This document shows positions 1 to 4,960 of a DNA stretch of 7,171 nucleotides, in pieces. The DNA lies in the NCBI RefSeq assembly GCF_946478925.1, contig NZ_CAMLDP010000084.1, positions 1-7,171 on the forward strand, written 5' to 3'. The translations under genes were made by a program, and so were the position numbers. Within the stretch, counting starts at the first letter, position 1. The number at the start of each line of letters is the position of its first letter. Source of the stretch: an uncultured Nitrososphaera sp. (lineage in GTDB: Archaea; Thermoproteota; Nitrososphaeria; Nitrososphaerales; Nitrososphaeraceae). The notes under the pieces are model-generated. The model searched no databases. It worked only from the letters and a program-made list of their open reading frames with translations, and was not told the DNA's origin.

Positions 1-723
1 CGGCTGCAGGAGGCGCTAAATGCCGAGCTTGACTCGGTAAAGGAACAGGAAAGGTTGCACAGGCAGCTAAAGAAGGAAAAGGCCAAAAAATCGAGGTTAA
101 TAGCCGTAGAGAACCGGATAGAGACGAAAAAGCAAAAGGCAGTCACCACGAGGCGCAAGATAGAACAGCTGCACACGGACAGGCAGGCCCTTGAGGATAA
201 GCTCGCCGAGATGGAGCAAGAGGAGAACGAAAAATTTCACGACGCGCTTGCGCAGGTCAAGAGCAAGTCTGGCTTTGCGGTCGCCGGCTGGCTCGTCGAA
301 ACAGTGTACCGCGCAAGGATGATTGTAAACGACAAAAAAGAGCACGCAGGTGACGTGCGGTGGAGCTCGTACACCGGCAGGGGCACGTGGGGCCGCTGCT
401 CTGCCTGCTCCATTCCACTAGAGTCCGGCTCGGCGTGCAGCTGCGGAAGCCTGATGTGCAACCTCCATCTTGCCTACTGCAAGGCGTGCTTGGAGCCAGC
501 GTGTATGGACCACCGCGCGCTATGCTACATCTGCAACTCCACCTTTTGCGCACGCCACAGCATTAGATGCGAAATATGCGGCCGGCTCGCCTGCACGAGC
601 CACAGCGGCACGTGCAGCGTGTGCAGCAGAAAAGCGTGCAACAACTGCTCGCAAAAGAAGGGCCTGATAAAAAGGGAAACCATTTGCCGCTCGTGCTCGT
701 CATCATCATCGTTATCAGGGTGA
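1..723 (+). CDS. Coiled-coil protein with C-terminal tandem Cys/His zinc-binding array (5' partial)
   Basis: The frame is open from base 1 to a TGA at 721-723, so the true start lies before the window; a TTG at 55 is possible but nothing favours it. Numbering residues from base 1, about residues 1-80 are a charged Lys/Glu/Gln/Arg-rich region typical of a coiled coil. A short linking region with a GWLVETVY segment follows. From residue 133 the protein is Cys-rich: a CxxC (C133, C136), then units of C-x2-C-x4-C-x2-H at exact 15-residue spacing (C160/C163/C168/H171, then 175/178/183/186, 190/193/198/201, and 205/208/213 ending in C216). A degenerate unit precedes them (C146/C148/C153/H156), and a last CxxC (C229, C232) sits before a Ser-rich tail. 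This is a zinc-binding scaffold, somewhat like B-box or double zinc-ribbon proteins. I do not recognise a named family; binding of nucleic acid or protein is only inference. Its end overlaps the next gene by 9 bp, on the opposite strand. Confidence 0.8.
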   Translation, partial: RLQEALNAELDSVKEQERLHRQLKKEKAKKSRLIAVENRIETKKQKAVTTRRKIEQLHTDRQALEDKLAEMEQEENEKFHDALAQVKSKSGFAVAGWLVETVYRARMIVNDKKEHAGDVRWSSYTGRGTWGRCSACSIPLESGSACSCGSLMCNLHLAYCKACLEPACMDHRALCYICNSTFCARHSIRCEICGRLACTSHSGTCSVCSRKACNNCSQKKGLIKRETICRSCSSSSSLSG

Positions 724-939
724 GCAGTCGGTAAGCATGTTCTCGCCCGTGCGCACCGCCATGCAGCCTTTGAGCGCGGCGGCCTGCTCAGGAGTTGGCG
801 TCATCGCTGCCGTTGAAGAAGGGGCAGGCTGCTGCTCGTTTGAGATTGCGGCCGCCACAAAGCTTGCCATGAAAAACACGAGCGATATGGCTATCATGAG
901 GAGCAGGAGCATCCTCGACTTGTTGCTGGTGGCGCTCAC
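715..939 (-). CDS. Small single-helix membrane-anchored or secreted protein, unknown function
   Basis: A 74-residue protein if translation begins at GTG 939. The N-terminus is short and positively charged (MSATSNKSR). A strong hydrophobic helix follows (about residues 10-32, LLLLMIAISLVFF...), then a Ser/Pro/Ala-rich linker (QQPAPSSTAAMTPTP) and a short tail with two Cys (KGC and TDC) that could form a disulfide outside the cell. This fits an uncleaved signal anchor or an exported peptide. Alternative in-frame starts are TTG at 960 and ATG at 912. A TATA-like element at 981-988 would place transcription initiation near 958, so 939 would have a leader of about 20 nt. Codon choice (AGC, GCC, ATA, CTC) suits the neighbourhood, which favours this strand over the opposing 75-codon frame. 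The family is not recognised, and expression is not certain. Confidence 0.5.
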   Translation of the reverse strand: MSATSNKSRMLLLLMIAISLVFFMASFVAAAISNEQQPAPSSTAAMTPTPEQAAALKGCMAVRTGENMLTDCSP

Positions 940-980
940 ACGTACACTTGGCAAAAGCAATTAGTAATCTTTTCTATGGG

Positions 981-988
981 CTTATATT
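981..988. promoter_or_regulatory. TATA-like element between divergent genes
   Basis: The AT-rich octamer CTTATATT (AATATAAG on the other strand) is centred about 27 bp before ATG 1012, the expected position for a leaderless archaeal mRNA of the winged-helix gene. Read the other way it lies about 25 bp before TTG 960, or 46 bp before GTG 939, of the divergent small membrane-protein gene. One element may therefore serve both directions. Confidence 0.5.
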
Positions 989-1011
989 GCAGCCACCCGT
1001 GATAGCGCTCA

Positions 1012-1371
1012 ATGTCCGGCTCGCCTAGCTCGTACCGTGACAGGATATACATTGTCAAGGACATCATACTGAAACTGATAGAATACGGCGAGCTTAATCA
1101 GACGGCGCTTGTCAGCTTTTGCGGGTTGAACCTGAAAAAACACAAGCCAATACTAGAGGAGCTTGAGGCAAACGACCTCATCGAGAGGCAAGAGTCCACC
1201 GCAGGCAAGCGCACCGTGACCATCTACCGGCCCACGCAAAAGGGCCTGCAGTTTTGCAGGGACATACTGGAGCCGTACGAGCGCATGTTCCCCCGGAGAA
1301 AGGACGATAAAGGCTCCGGCTCAGCTGATACTAATACTATGTCGATGATGTCGATGCTAATCCTGCTCTAG
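1012..1371 (+). CDS. Winged-helix DNA-binding protein (archaeal ArnR1/Sso10a-like type)
   Basis: A 119-residue protein, probably a transcriptional regulator or small chromatin-associated DNA-binding protein. Residues about 10-90 read as one winged helix-turn-helix: an N-terminal helix (YIVKDIILKLIEYG), a second helix and turn (LNQTALVSFCGLN), a recognition helix (LKKHKPILEELEANDLIERQES), a beta wing (KRTVTIYRPTQKG), and a following helix (LQFCRDILEPYERMF). The motif 'xYxPTxKGxxF' after the wing is typical of small archaeal winged-helix proteins. The C-terminus is a charged linker followed by an odd Met/Ser/Leu tail encoded by a tandem repeat. The start is supported by a TATA element 27 bp upstream (leaderless). 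Its 3' end overlaps the convergent membrane-protein gene by 15 bp. The target is unknown. Confidence 0.85.
   Translation: MSGSPSSYRDRIYIVKDIILKLIEYGELNQTALVSFCGLNLKKHKPILEELEANDLIERQESTAGKRTVTIYRPTQKGLQFCRDILEPYERMFPRRKDDKGSGSADTNTMSMMSMLILL
1339..1356 (+). repeat. Two tandem copies of a 9-bp unit in the winged-helix gene tail
   Basis: ATGTCGATG occurs twice in direct succession and encodes Met-Ser-Met-Met-Ser-Met just before the stop codon. It lies immediately before the overlap with the convergent gene. The array is short and could be a slippage product that extended the reading frame. Confidence 0.6.
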
Positions 1372-1752
1372 GCCGAACTTGGACGCTATCTTTTTGTCCA
1401 TTTCTTCCTTTTCCTTCTGGTACTCTGCATAGTGTTTTTTCCATGCGCTAATGGAGTAGTACTGGCGTATTCCTGTCGCAAGCCAAATGAGCGAAATTGC
1501 ATTTACCGCGCCAAGAAACACACTCAGCACCAACCCAAAGTCGTTCTCTATCTCAAGTACTGCAAAGAACGAAGGGTGGAGGAAGAGGTATGCGGAAAGC
1601 GCTATTGCCAGCGGCGCAAGGACAATAGCAGAGACAGAGACTCCAAGCATTACCTTTCTTATGCGTTGTATCTGCTCGATAAAGTCGTCCAGCAGGTTCA
1701 GGATGCTCTTTCTCGGCGCGCTCAGGTCGTCGTCGCTGCTCAAGCAAACCAC
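1357..1752 (-). CDS. Two-helix integral membrane protein with cytoplasmic charged tails, unknown function
   Basis: A 131-residue protein if started at GTG 1752. An acidic N-terminus (SSDDDLSAPRKS) leads into an amphipathic helix (about residues 16-33, ILNLLDDFIEQIQRIRK). Two transmembrane helices follow (about 34-58 and 72-95), separated by a short loop (HPSFFAVLEIENDF). A Lys/Glu-rich, probably coiled-coil tail (about 103-125, WKKHYAEYQKEKEEMDKKIASKF) completes it. With both tails inside, this is a helical hairpin; a membrane scaffold or oligomeric role is only a guess. It lies 24 bp after the cupredoxin gene on the same strand. The start is uncertain: GTG 1752 lies about 27 bp after an AT-rich stretch, while TTG 1743 overlaps the stop of a small leader ORF that has a good ribosome-binding site. 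The family is not recognised. Confidence 0.75.
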   Translation of the reverse strand: MVCLSSDDDLSAPRKSILNLLDDFIEQIQRIRKVMLGVSVSAIVLAPLAIALSAYLFLHPSFFAVLEIENDFGLVLSVFLGAVNAISLIWLATGIRQYYSISAWKKHYAEYQKEKEEMDKKIASKFGLEQD

Positions 1753-1785
1753 ATCCCGTCATGCTGACTCATTAACTTATCCTCC
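1740..1785 (-). promoter_or_regulatory. Shine-Dalgarno site and candidate 10-codon leader ORF before the two-helix membrane-protein gene
   Basis: On the minus strand GGAGG (1785-1781), which is also the last Gly codons of the cupredoxin gene, is followed after 8 nt by ATG at 1772. This opens a 10-codon frame, MSQHDGMWFA, ending with TGA at 1742-1740. That TGA overlaps a TTG (1743-1741) in the frame of the membrane-protein gene (TTGA), an arrangement typical of translational coupling. The GGAGG is the clearest ribosome-binding site in the window. The alternative is that the real gene starts here and a one-base change separates the frames. Confidence 0.3.
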
Positions 1786-2277
1786 TTCCACTGTTATGGT
1801 GCCCTTCATTTCAGGGTGGATTGTGCAATAATAGTCAAAGTTGCCCACTTTGTCTGCCACAAAGCTCACCGTCTCGGATCCAAAATAGCCAAGATCCTGG
1901 GTGTGGACGTTGAACGCGTCGATGTTAAAGTTGTGCTTCGAGTGCGTGTCATAGTCCTCGTTGATAAAGTGGAACGAAACTAGGTCGCCCTTTGAATATA
2001 CATAATTGGGGTTAATCTGCGTGCCGCTGTTGCCCGTGTTCCTTATGCCCTTGACGGCGCCCGATGTCTGGCTGAGGTAATAGAAGCCGCTCTGGCTGTG
2101 GGTGGCCTTGATATAGTCGTTCTGGGGAAATGCCAGCACCGGCGCGGTGCTATTAGCCGGCACGAGGGCGCGATAGCCAAAAAACCCTACAATCGAAATT
2201 ATTGCTGCAATCGCGCCATATACCATAACCCTGTTTCTCGTAAACCTAGGCTTGGGGCGCTCCTTTTGCTTTTTCAT
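1777..2277 (-). CDS. Membrane-anchored cupredoxin (type 1 blue copper protein)
   Basis: A 166-residue protein, probably an electron carrier on the outer face of the cytoplasmic membrane. The first 16 residues are strongly basic (MKKQKERPKPRFTRNR), followed by one transmembrane helix (about 17-39), giving an inside-to-outside anchor. The rest is a beta-rich plastocyanin/azurin-like domain. Type 1 copper ligands are visible: an upstream His in KHNFNIDAF (H115, with H112 nearby) and the loop YYCTIHPEMKG supplying C151, H154 and M157. The spacing C-x2-H-x2-M is the short amicyanin-type loop. Ammonia-oxidizing archaea are known for large sets of copper proteins replacing haem carriers, which fits; the redox partner cannot be told here. 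ATG 2277 is chosen because it begins the basic anchor. A TATA-like TAAATA lies about 30 bp upstream. Confidence 0.92.
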   Translation of the reverse strand: MKKQKERPKPRFTRNRVMVYGAIAAIISIVGFFGYRALVPANSTAPVLAFPQNDYIKATHSQSGFYYLSQTSGAVKGIRNTGNSGTQINPNYVYSKGDLVSFHFINEDYDTHSKHNFNIDAFNVHTQDLGYFGSETVSFVADKVGNFDYYCTIHPEMKGTITVEGG

Positions 2278-2304
2278 GTATGTGTCTCTGTTTCCGCAAA
2301 TCGG

Positions 2305-2310
2305 TATTTA
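2305..2310 (-). promoter_or_regulatory. TATA-like element for the cupredoxin gene
   Basis: On the minus strand the sequence reads CCTAAATACC, centred about 30 bp before ATG 2277, so the mRNA would have a leader of only a few bases. It lies directly before the proposed P5C dehydrogenase start at 2315, so the two promoter regions are very tight. Confidence 0.4.
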
Positions 2311-2314
2311 GGCC

Positions 2315-3955
2315 ATGATGAACATAGTTAACCAACCCAAGTCATCGTTTTTAAGGTCGCCTGCGGTATTTCCGGCAGGAATGTTTGAAAACGAGCATAC
2401 CCTGCGCCGGTTTCTGGCCGAAAAGGCGGAAGGCCAGTTCCACGACAGATACGAGCGGGCGCTTGAAGCCGCAAGGTCAGAGTTTGGCAAGAAATACTCG
2501 ATGGTGATAGGGGGCAAGCAGGTACTGACAGCCAAGACCGCGCCCCACGCCTCGCCAATAGACACGAGGGTAGTGCTCGGGCACATGCCGGTGGGGACTG
2601 CGGCCCATGCAAGGCAGGCAATTGCATCTGCCAAAAAGGCGTTTGAAGAAGAAGGTTGGGGCAAAAGCCATTGGCAAGAGCGGGTAAAGATATTCCGAAA
2701 GGCGGCAGACCTTATGAGCGAGCGCAAGTTCGAGCTTGCCGCATGGGTCTCGTACGAGAACGGCAAGAACCGCTACGAGGCCATAGGCGATGTGGATGAG
2801 GCGATAGACTTTGTGCGCTACTACGCCGAGGAGGTGGAGCGTAACAACGGCTTTGAGGCGCCTATGAAAAGCGCCCAGCCAAACGAAAAGAGCAAGAGCG
2901 TCATGAAGCCCTATGGCGTGTGGGGTGTTATAGCTCCGTTCAACTTTCCGGCAGCGATACTGACCGGCATGACTACCGCGGCGCTTGTCACGGGCAATAC
3001 CGTGGTGGTCAAGCCGTCAAGCGACGCGCCGATAACCGCATTCCAGATAATTCAGATTTTCCAAGAGGCGGGCCTGCCGGACGGCGCCCTCAACATGATA
3101 TTCGGCCCTGGCGGCACTGTGGGCGCCGAGATTGTCAAGAGCAAGGATGTCTCTGGGATAGTGTTCACTGGCTCTCGCGATGTGGGCTATTCGATGGGCA
3201 GGCAGTTCAGCAGCAAAAAGCCTAGGCCGCTGATAGCAGAGCTAGGGGGCAAGAATCCTGCCATCATCACGGAAACGGCGGATCTTGGCAAGGCGGTGGA
3301 CGGCGTGCTAAAGGCAGCGTTTGGCTATTCTGGCCAGAAATGCAGCGCGTGCTCGCGCGTCTTTGTGCACAAGAAGGTCAAAGACGAATTTTTGCGCCGG
3401 CTGGTGGAAAAGACAGAGGGCCTGCCGGTTGGAAACCCGCTGGAGCAGAACACATTCATGGGGCCGGTCGTAAACGAGGGCGCCTACAAAAAGTACCAGC
3501 AGTACGCCCGGTTAGCCGGCAGAGACGGCAAGGTTCTTGCGGGAGGCCACGTACGGAAGGACGGCGAGCTAAAGCACGGTTACTACGTAACGCCGACCAT
3601 AGTCACGGGCCTGCCGAAAAAGCACCGGCTCTTTCAGGAGGAGATGTTTGTGCCGATATTGTGCGTCACCGACTATGAGAAATTCGACGACGCGCTACGC
3701 ATGGCAAACGACGTGGACTATGGCCTTACCGCCGGCATCTTTACTGGCAACCAGGGCGAGGTCAAAAAGTTCCTCGACCTCATCGAGGCCGGAGTCGTGT
3801 ATGTGAACAGGCAGGCAAGCGCGACTACGGGCGCGATGGTGGGATGCCAGCCTTTTGGCGGCTGGAAGGATTCCGGCACAACAGGCAAGAACACAGGAGG
3901 CCCGCACTACCTCACTCAATTCATGCGCGAGCAGAGCCAGACCATAGCAGATTAG
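2315..3955 (+). CDS. 1-pyrroline-5-carboxylate dehydrogenase (L-glutamate gamma-semialdehyde dehydrogenase)
   Basis: A 546-residue NAD(P)-dependent enzyme of the aldehyde dehydrogenase superfamily, oxidizing glutamate semialdehyde (open P5C) to glutamate, the second step of proline breakdown, in the cytoplasm. Seen directly: the oxyanion Asn in IAPFNFPAAI (N210), the cofactor-binding Lys in VVVKPSSDAP (K233), the Rossmann turn FTGSRDVG, the general-base Glu in LIAELGGKNP (E309), and the catalytic Cys in GYSGQKCSACSR (C343). The last motif is characteristic of P5C dehydrogenases (ALDH4/PruA/RocA) rather than other ALDHs. The C-terminal GCQPFGGWKDSGTTGKNTGGPHY is also typical. Length fits monofunctional enzymes (about 515-560). 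Adjacent proline dehydrogenase confirms the pathway. The start is uncertain: ATG 2315 or 2318, or in-frame ATG 2381 (524 residues), which has a TTTTTAAG element about 29 bp upstream. Gene symbols in this family (pruA, rocA) vary, so none is given. Confidence 0.95.
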   Translation: MMNIVNQPKSSFLRSPAVFPAGMFENEHTLRRFLAEKAEGQFHDRYERALEAARSEFGKKYSMVIGGKQVLTAKTAPHASPIDTRVVLGHMPVGTAAHARQAIASAKKAFEEEGWGKSHWQERVKIFRKAADLMSERKFELAAWVSYENGKNRYEAIGDVDEAIDFVRYYAEEVERNNGFEAPMKSAQPNEKSKSVMKPYGVWGVIAPFNFPAAILTGMTTAALVTGNTVVVKPSSDAPITAFQIIQIFQEAGLPDGALNMIFGPGGTVGAEIVKSKDVSGIVFTGSRDVGYSMGRQFSSKKPRPLIAELGGKNPAIITETADLGKAVDGVLKAAFGYSGQKCSACSRVFVHKKVKDEFLRRLVEKTEGLPVGNPLEQNTFMGPVVNEGAYKKYQQYARLAGRDGKVLAGGHVRKDGELKHGYYVTPTIVTGLPKKHRLFQEEMFVPILCVTDYEKFDDALRMANDVDYGLTAGIFTGNQGEVKKFLDLIEAGVVYVNRQASATTGAMVGCQPFGGWKDSGTTGKNTGGPHYLTQFMREQSQTIAD

Positions 3956-4834
3956 CTAGCTTTGTACAAGCGACCTTGCAAGAAGGAGCAGGTTGCGCTT
4001 ACGCTCCCTTAGCCTCCGTACAGAATAGGGAAGCCACTGGCTTCCGTACGGGATGTATTCCGAGACCGGCAGGCCCCTTGCGATCAGCCGCGACTTTAGC
4101 TCGTCGCGGATTCCCATGAGCATCTGGAATTCGCAATTGTCTGCATGAAGATTGATAGCTTCATTCACAAGTCTGTCGTCGTGGGTGGCGACTGCGAAAA
4201 ATCTACCGCCTTCTGCAAGCATCTTTAGCAGGTGCGAGTAGTTGCGGTCGACCTCTTCTATAGTGGCAAAGGCGTGCTCCTCCGGCTCGTGGTACGCGCC
4301 CTTGACCAGCCTGACCTTGCCCCCGTGCTCTATTATGTGCAGGATGTCCGCGCCGCTCCTGCGTAGGTACGCCTGTATCGCCACGCCCGTCATGGGATGG
4401 TCCTTCAATACCTCCAGGTAGATGGTTATCGTGTCCTCTGTGAATTTCGCCGACTCCATATCAATCCACAGAAACTGGCCCAGCTCGCTCGCCTTTTTCG
4501 CAAGCAGGAAAAAGTTTCGCAGGCACGTGTCATAGTCGACTGCAAGCCCAAGCTGTGTCGGTTTGGCAGACACGCAGCCCCTGATGTTCTTTGTTTTCAT
4601 CAGGTCCATCAGCGAGAGGTATTCTCTGACTGCAAGCTCGACTTGTGTTTTGTCGCCAGCGTCCTCGCCGAGAAAGTTGAGTATCGCCGACATGCCCCGC
4701 CTGTTGGCATCTTGGGCCGCGCCTATTGCATCGTTGGCAGAGTAGCCGGCGACCCATTTTTTTGCGACACGGAACAGCAGCCTCTCCATGAGGGTAGAGT
4801 CGTAGCTGTGCGAATGGAGCGTCTGCGCAGTCAT
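3956..4834 (-). CDS. Proline dehydrogenase (FAD-dependent, monofunctional)
   Basis: A 292-residue enzyme that oxidizes L-proline to 1-pyrroline-5-carboxylate with FAD, passing electrons to the membrane quinone pool in this family. It is a compact (beta/alpha)8 barrel like the roughly 300-residue Thermus type, not a PutA fusion. Motifs in order: SAKPTQLGL (K91), FLWIDME (D125, E127), VAIQAYLRRS (153-160 region), RLVKGAY (R175, K178), ATHD (217-220), FQMLMGIRDEL (236-246), and the C-terminal YIPYGSQWLPYSVRRLRER. The last supplies the R273/R274 pair that holds the proline carboxylate, and E277. All key family residues are present. ATG 4834 sits 27 bp after a clear TATA box, so the mRNA is probably leaderless. 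Its TAG abuts the TAG of the convergent P5C dehydrogenase with no gap. The family carries several symbols (putA, fadM, pruB), so none is given. Confidence 0.95.
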   Translation of the reverse strand: MTAQTLHSHSYDSTLMERLLFRVAKKWVAGYSANDAIGAAQDANRRGMSAILNFLGEDAGDKTQVELAVREYLSLMDLMKTKNIRGCVSAKPTQLGLAVDYDTCLRNFFLLAKKASELGQFLWIDMESAKFTEDTITIYLEVLKDHPMTGVAIQAYLRRSGADILHIIEHGGKVRLVKGAYHEPEEHAFATIEEVDRNYSHLLKMLAEGGRFFAVATHDDRLVNEAINLHADNCEFQMLMGIRDELKSRLIARGLPVSEYIPYGSQWLPYSVRRLRERKRNLLLLARSLVQS

Positions 4835-4855
4835 GGTACACCTACCCGTTTCATC

Positions 4856-4863
4856 GATATAAT
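4856..4863 (-). promoter_or_regulatory. TATA box of the proline dehydrogenase gene
   Basis: The minus strand reads AATTATATCG around 4855-4864, centred about 26-27 bp upstream of ATG 4834. This gives transcription initiation at or next to the start codon. It is the best-formed TATA box in the window. Confidence 0.6.
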
Positions 4864-4929
4864 TATTCGTCAGAAGGAGTGGAGACGTGCATCAGCGCAT
4901 GGATTTGAAAGCAAAAAGCCGTCAATAAT

Positions 4930-4937
4930 CTTAAATC
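4930..4937 (+). promoter_or_regulatory. TATA-like element of the ada gene
   Basis: CTTAAATC is centred about 27 bp before ATG 4961, again the leaderless geometry. So the ada gene has an archaeal-type promoter even though its protein is of bacterial type. No Shine-Dalgarno sequence is visible before the ATG. Confidence 0.5.
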
Positions 4938-4960
4938 TGTTTTGTAGATAATTGTAAAAC

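Noticed and set aside
737..964. 75-codon plus-strand ORF opposite the small membrane-protein gene
   Set aside because: Its protein has no recognisable features, while the minus-strand frame gives a clean signal-anchor layout and suitable codon use.
1432..1831. Two plus-strand ORFs of 111 and 114 codons opposite the two-helix membrane-protein gene
   Set aside because: They are antisense to a frame with two clear transmembrane helices and a coherent charged tail; their own sequences look like reverse-strand by-products.
2308..2766. 152-codon minus-strand ORF opposite the start of P5C dehydrogenase
   Set aside because: It lies within a well-recognised enzyme gene on the other strand and shows no domain of its own.
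4397..4951. 184-codon plus-strand ORF opposite proline dehydrogenase
   Set aside because: Most of it is antisense to conserved proline dehydrogenase motifs; long antisense frames are expected in GC-rich genes.
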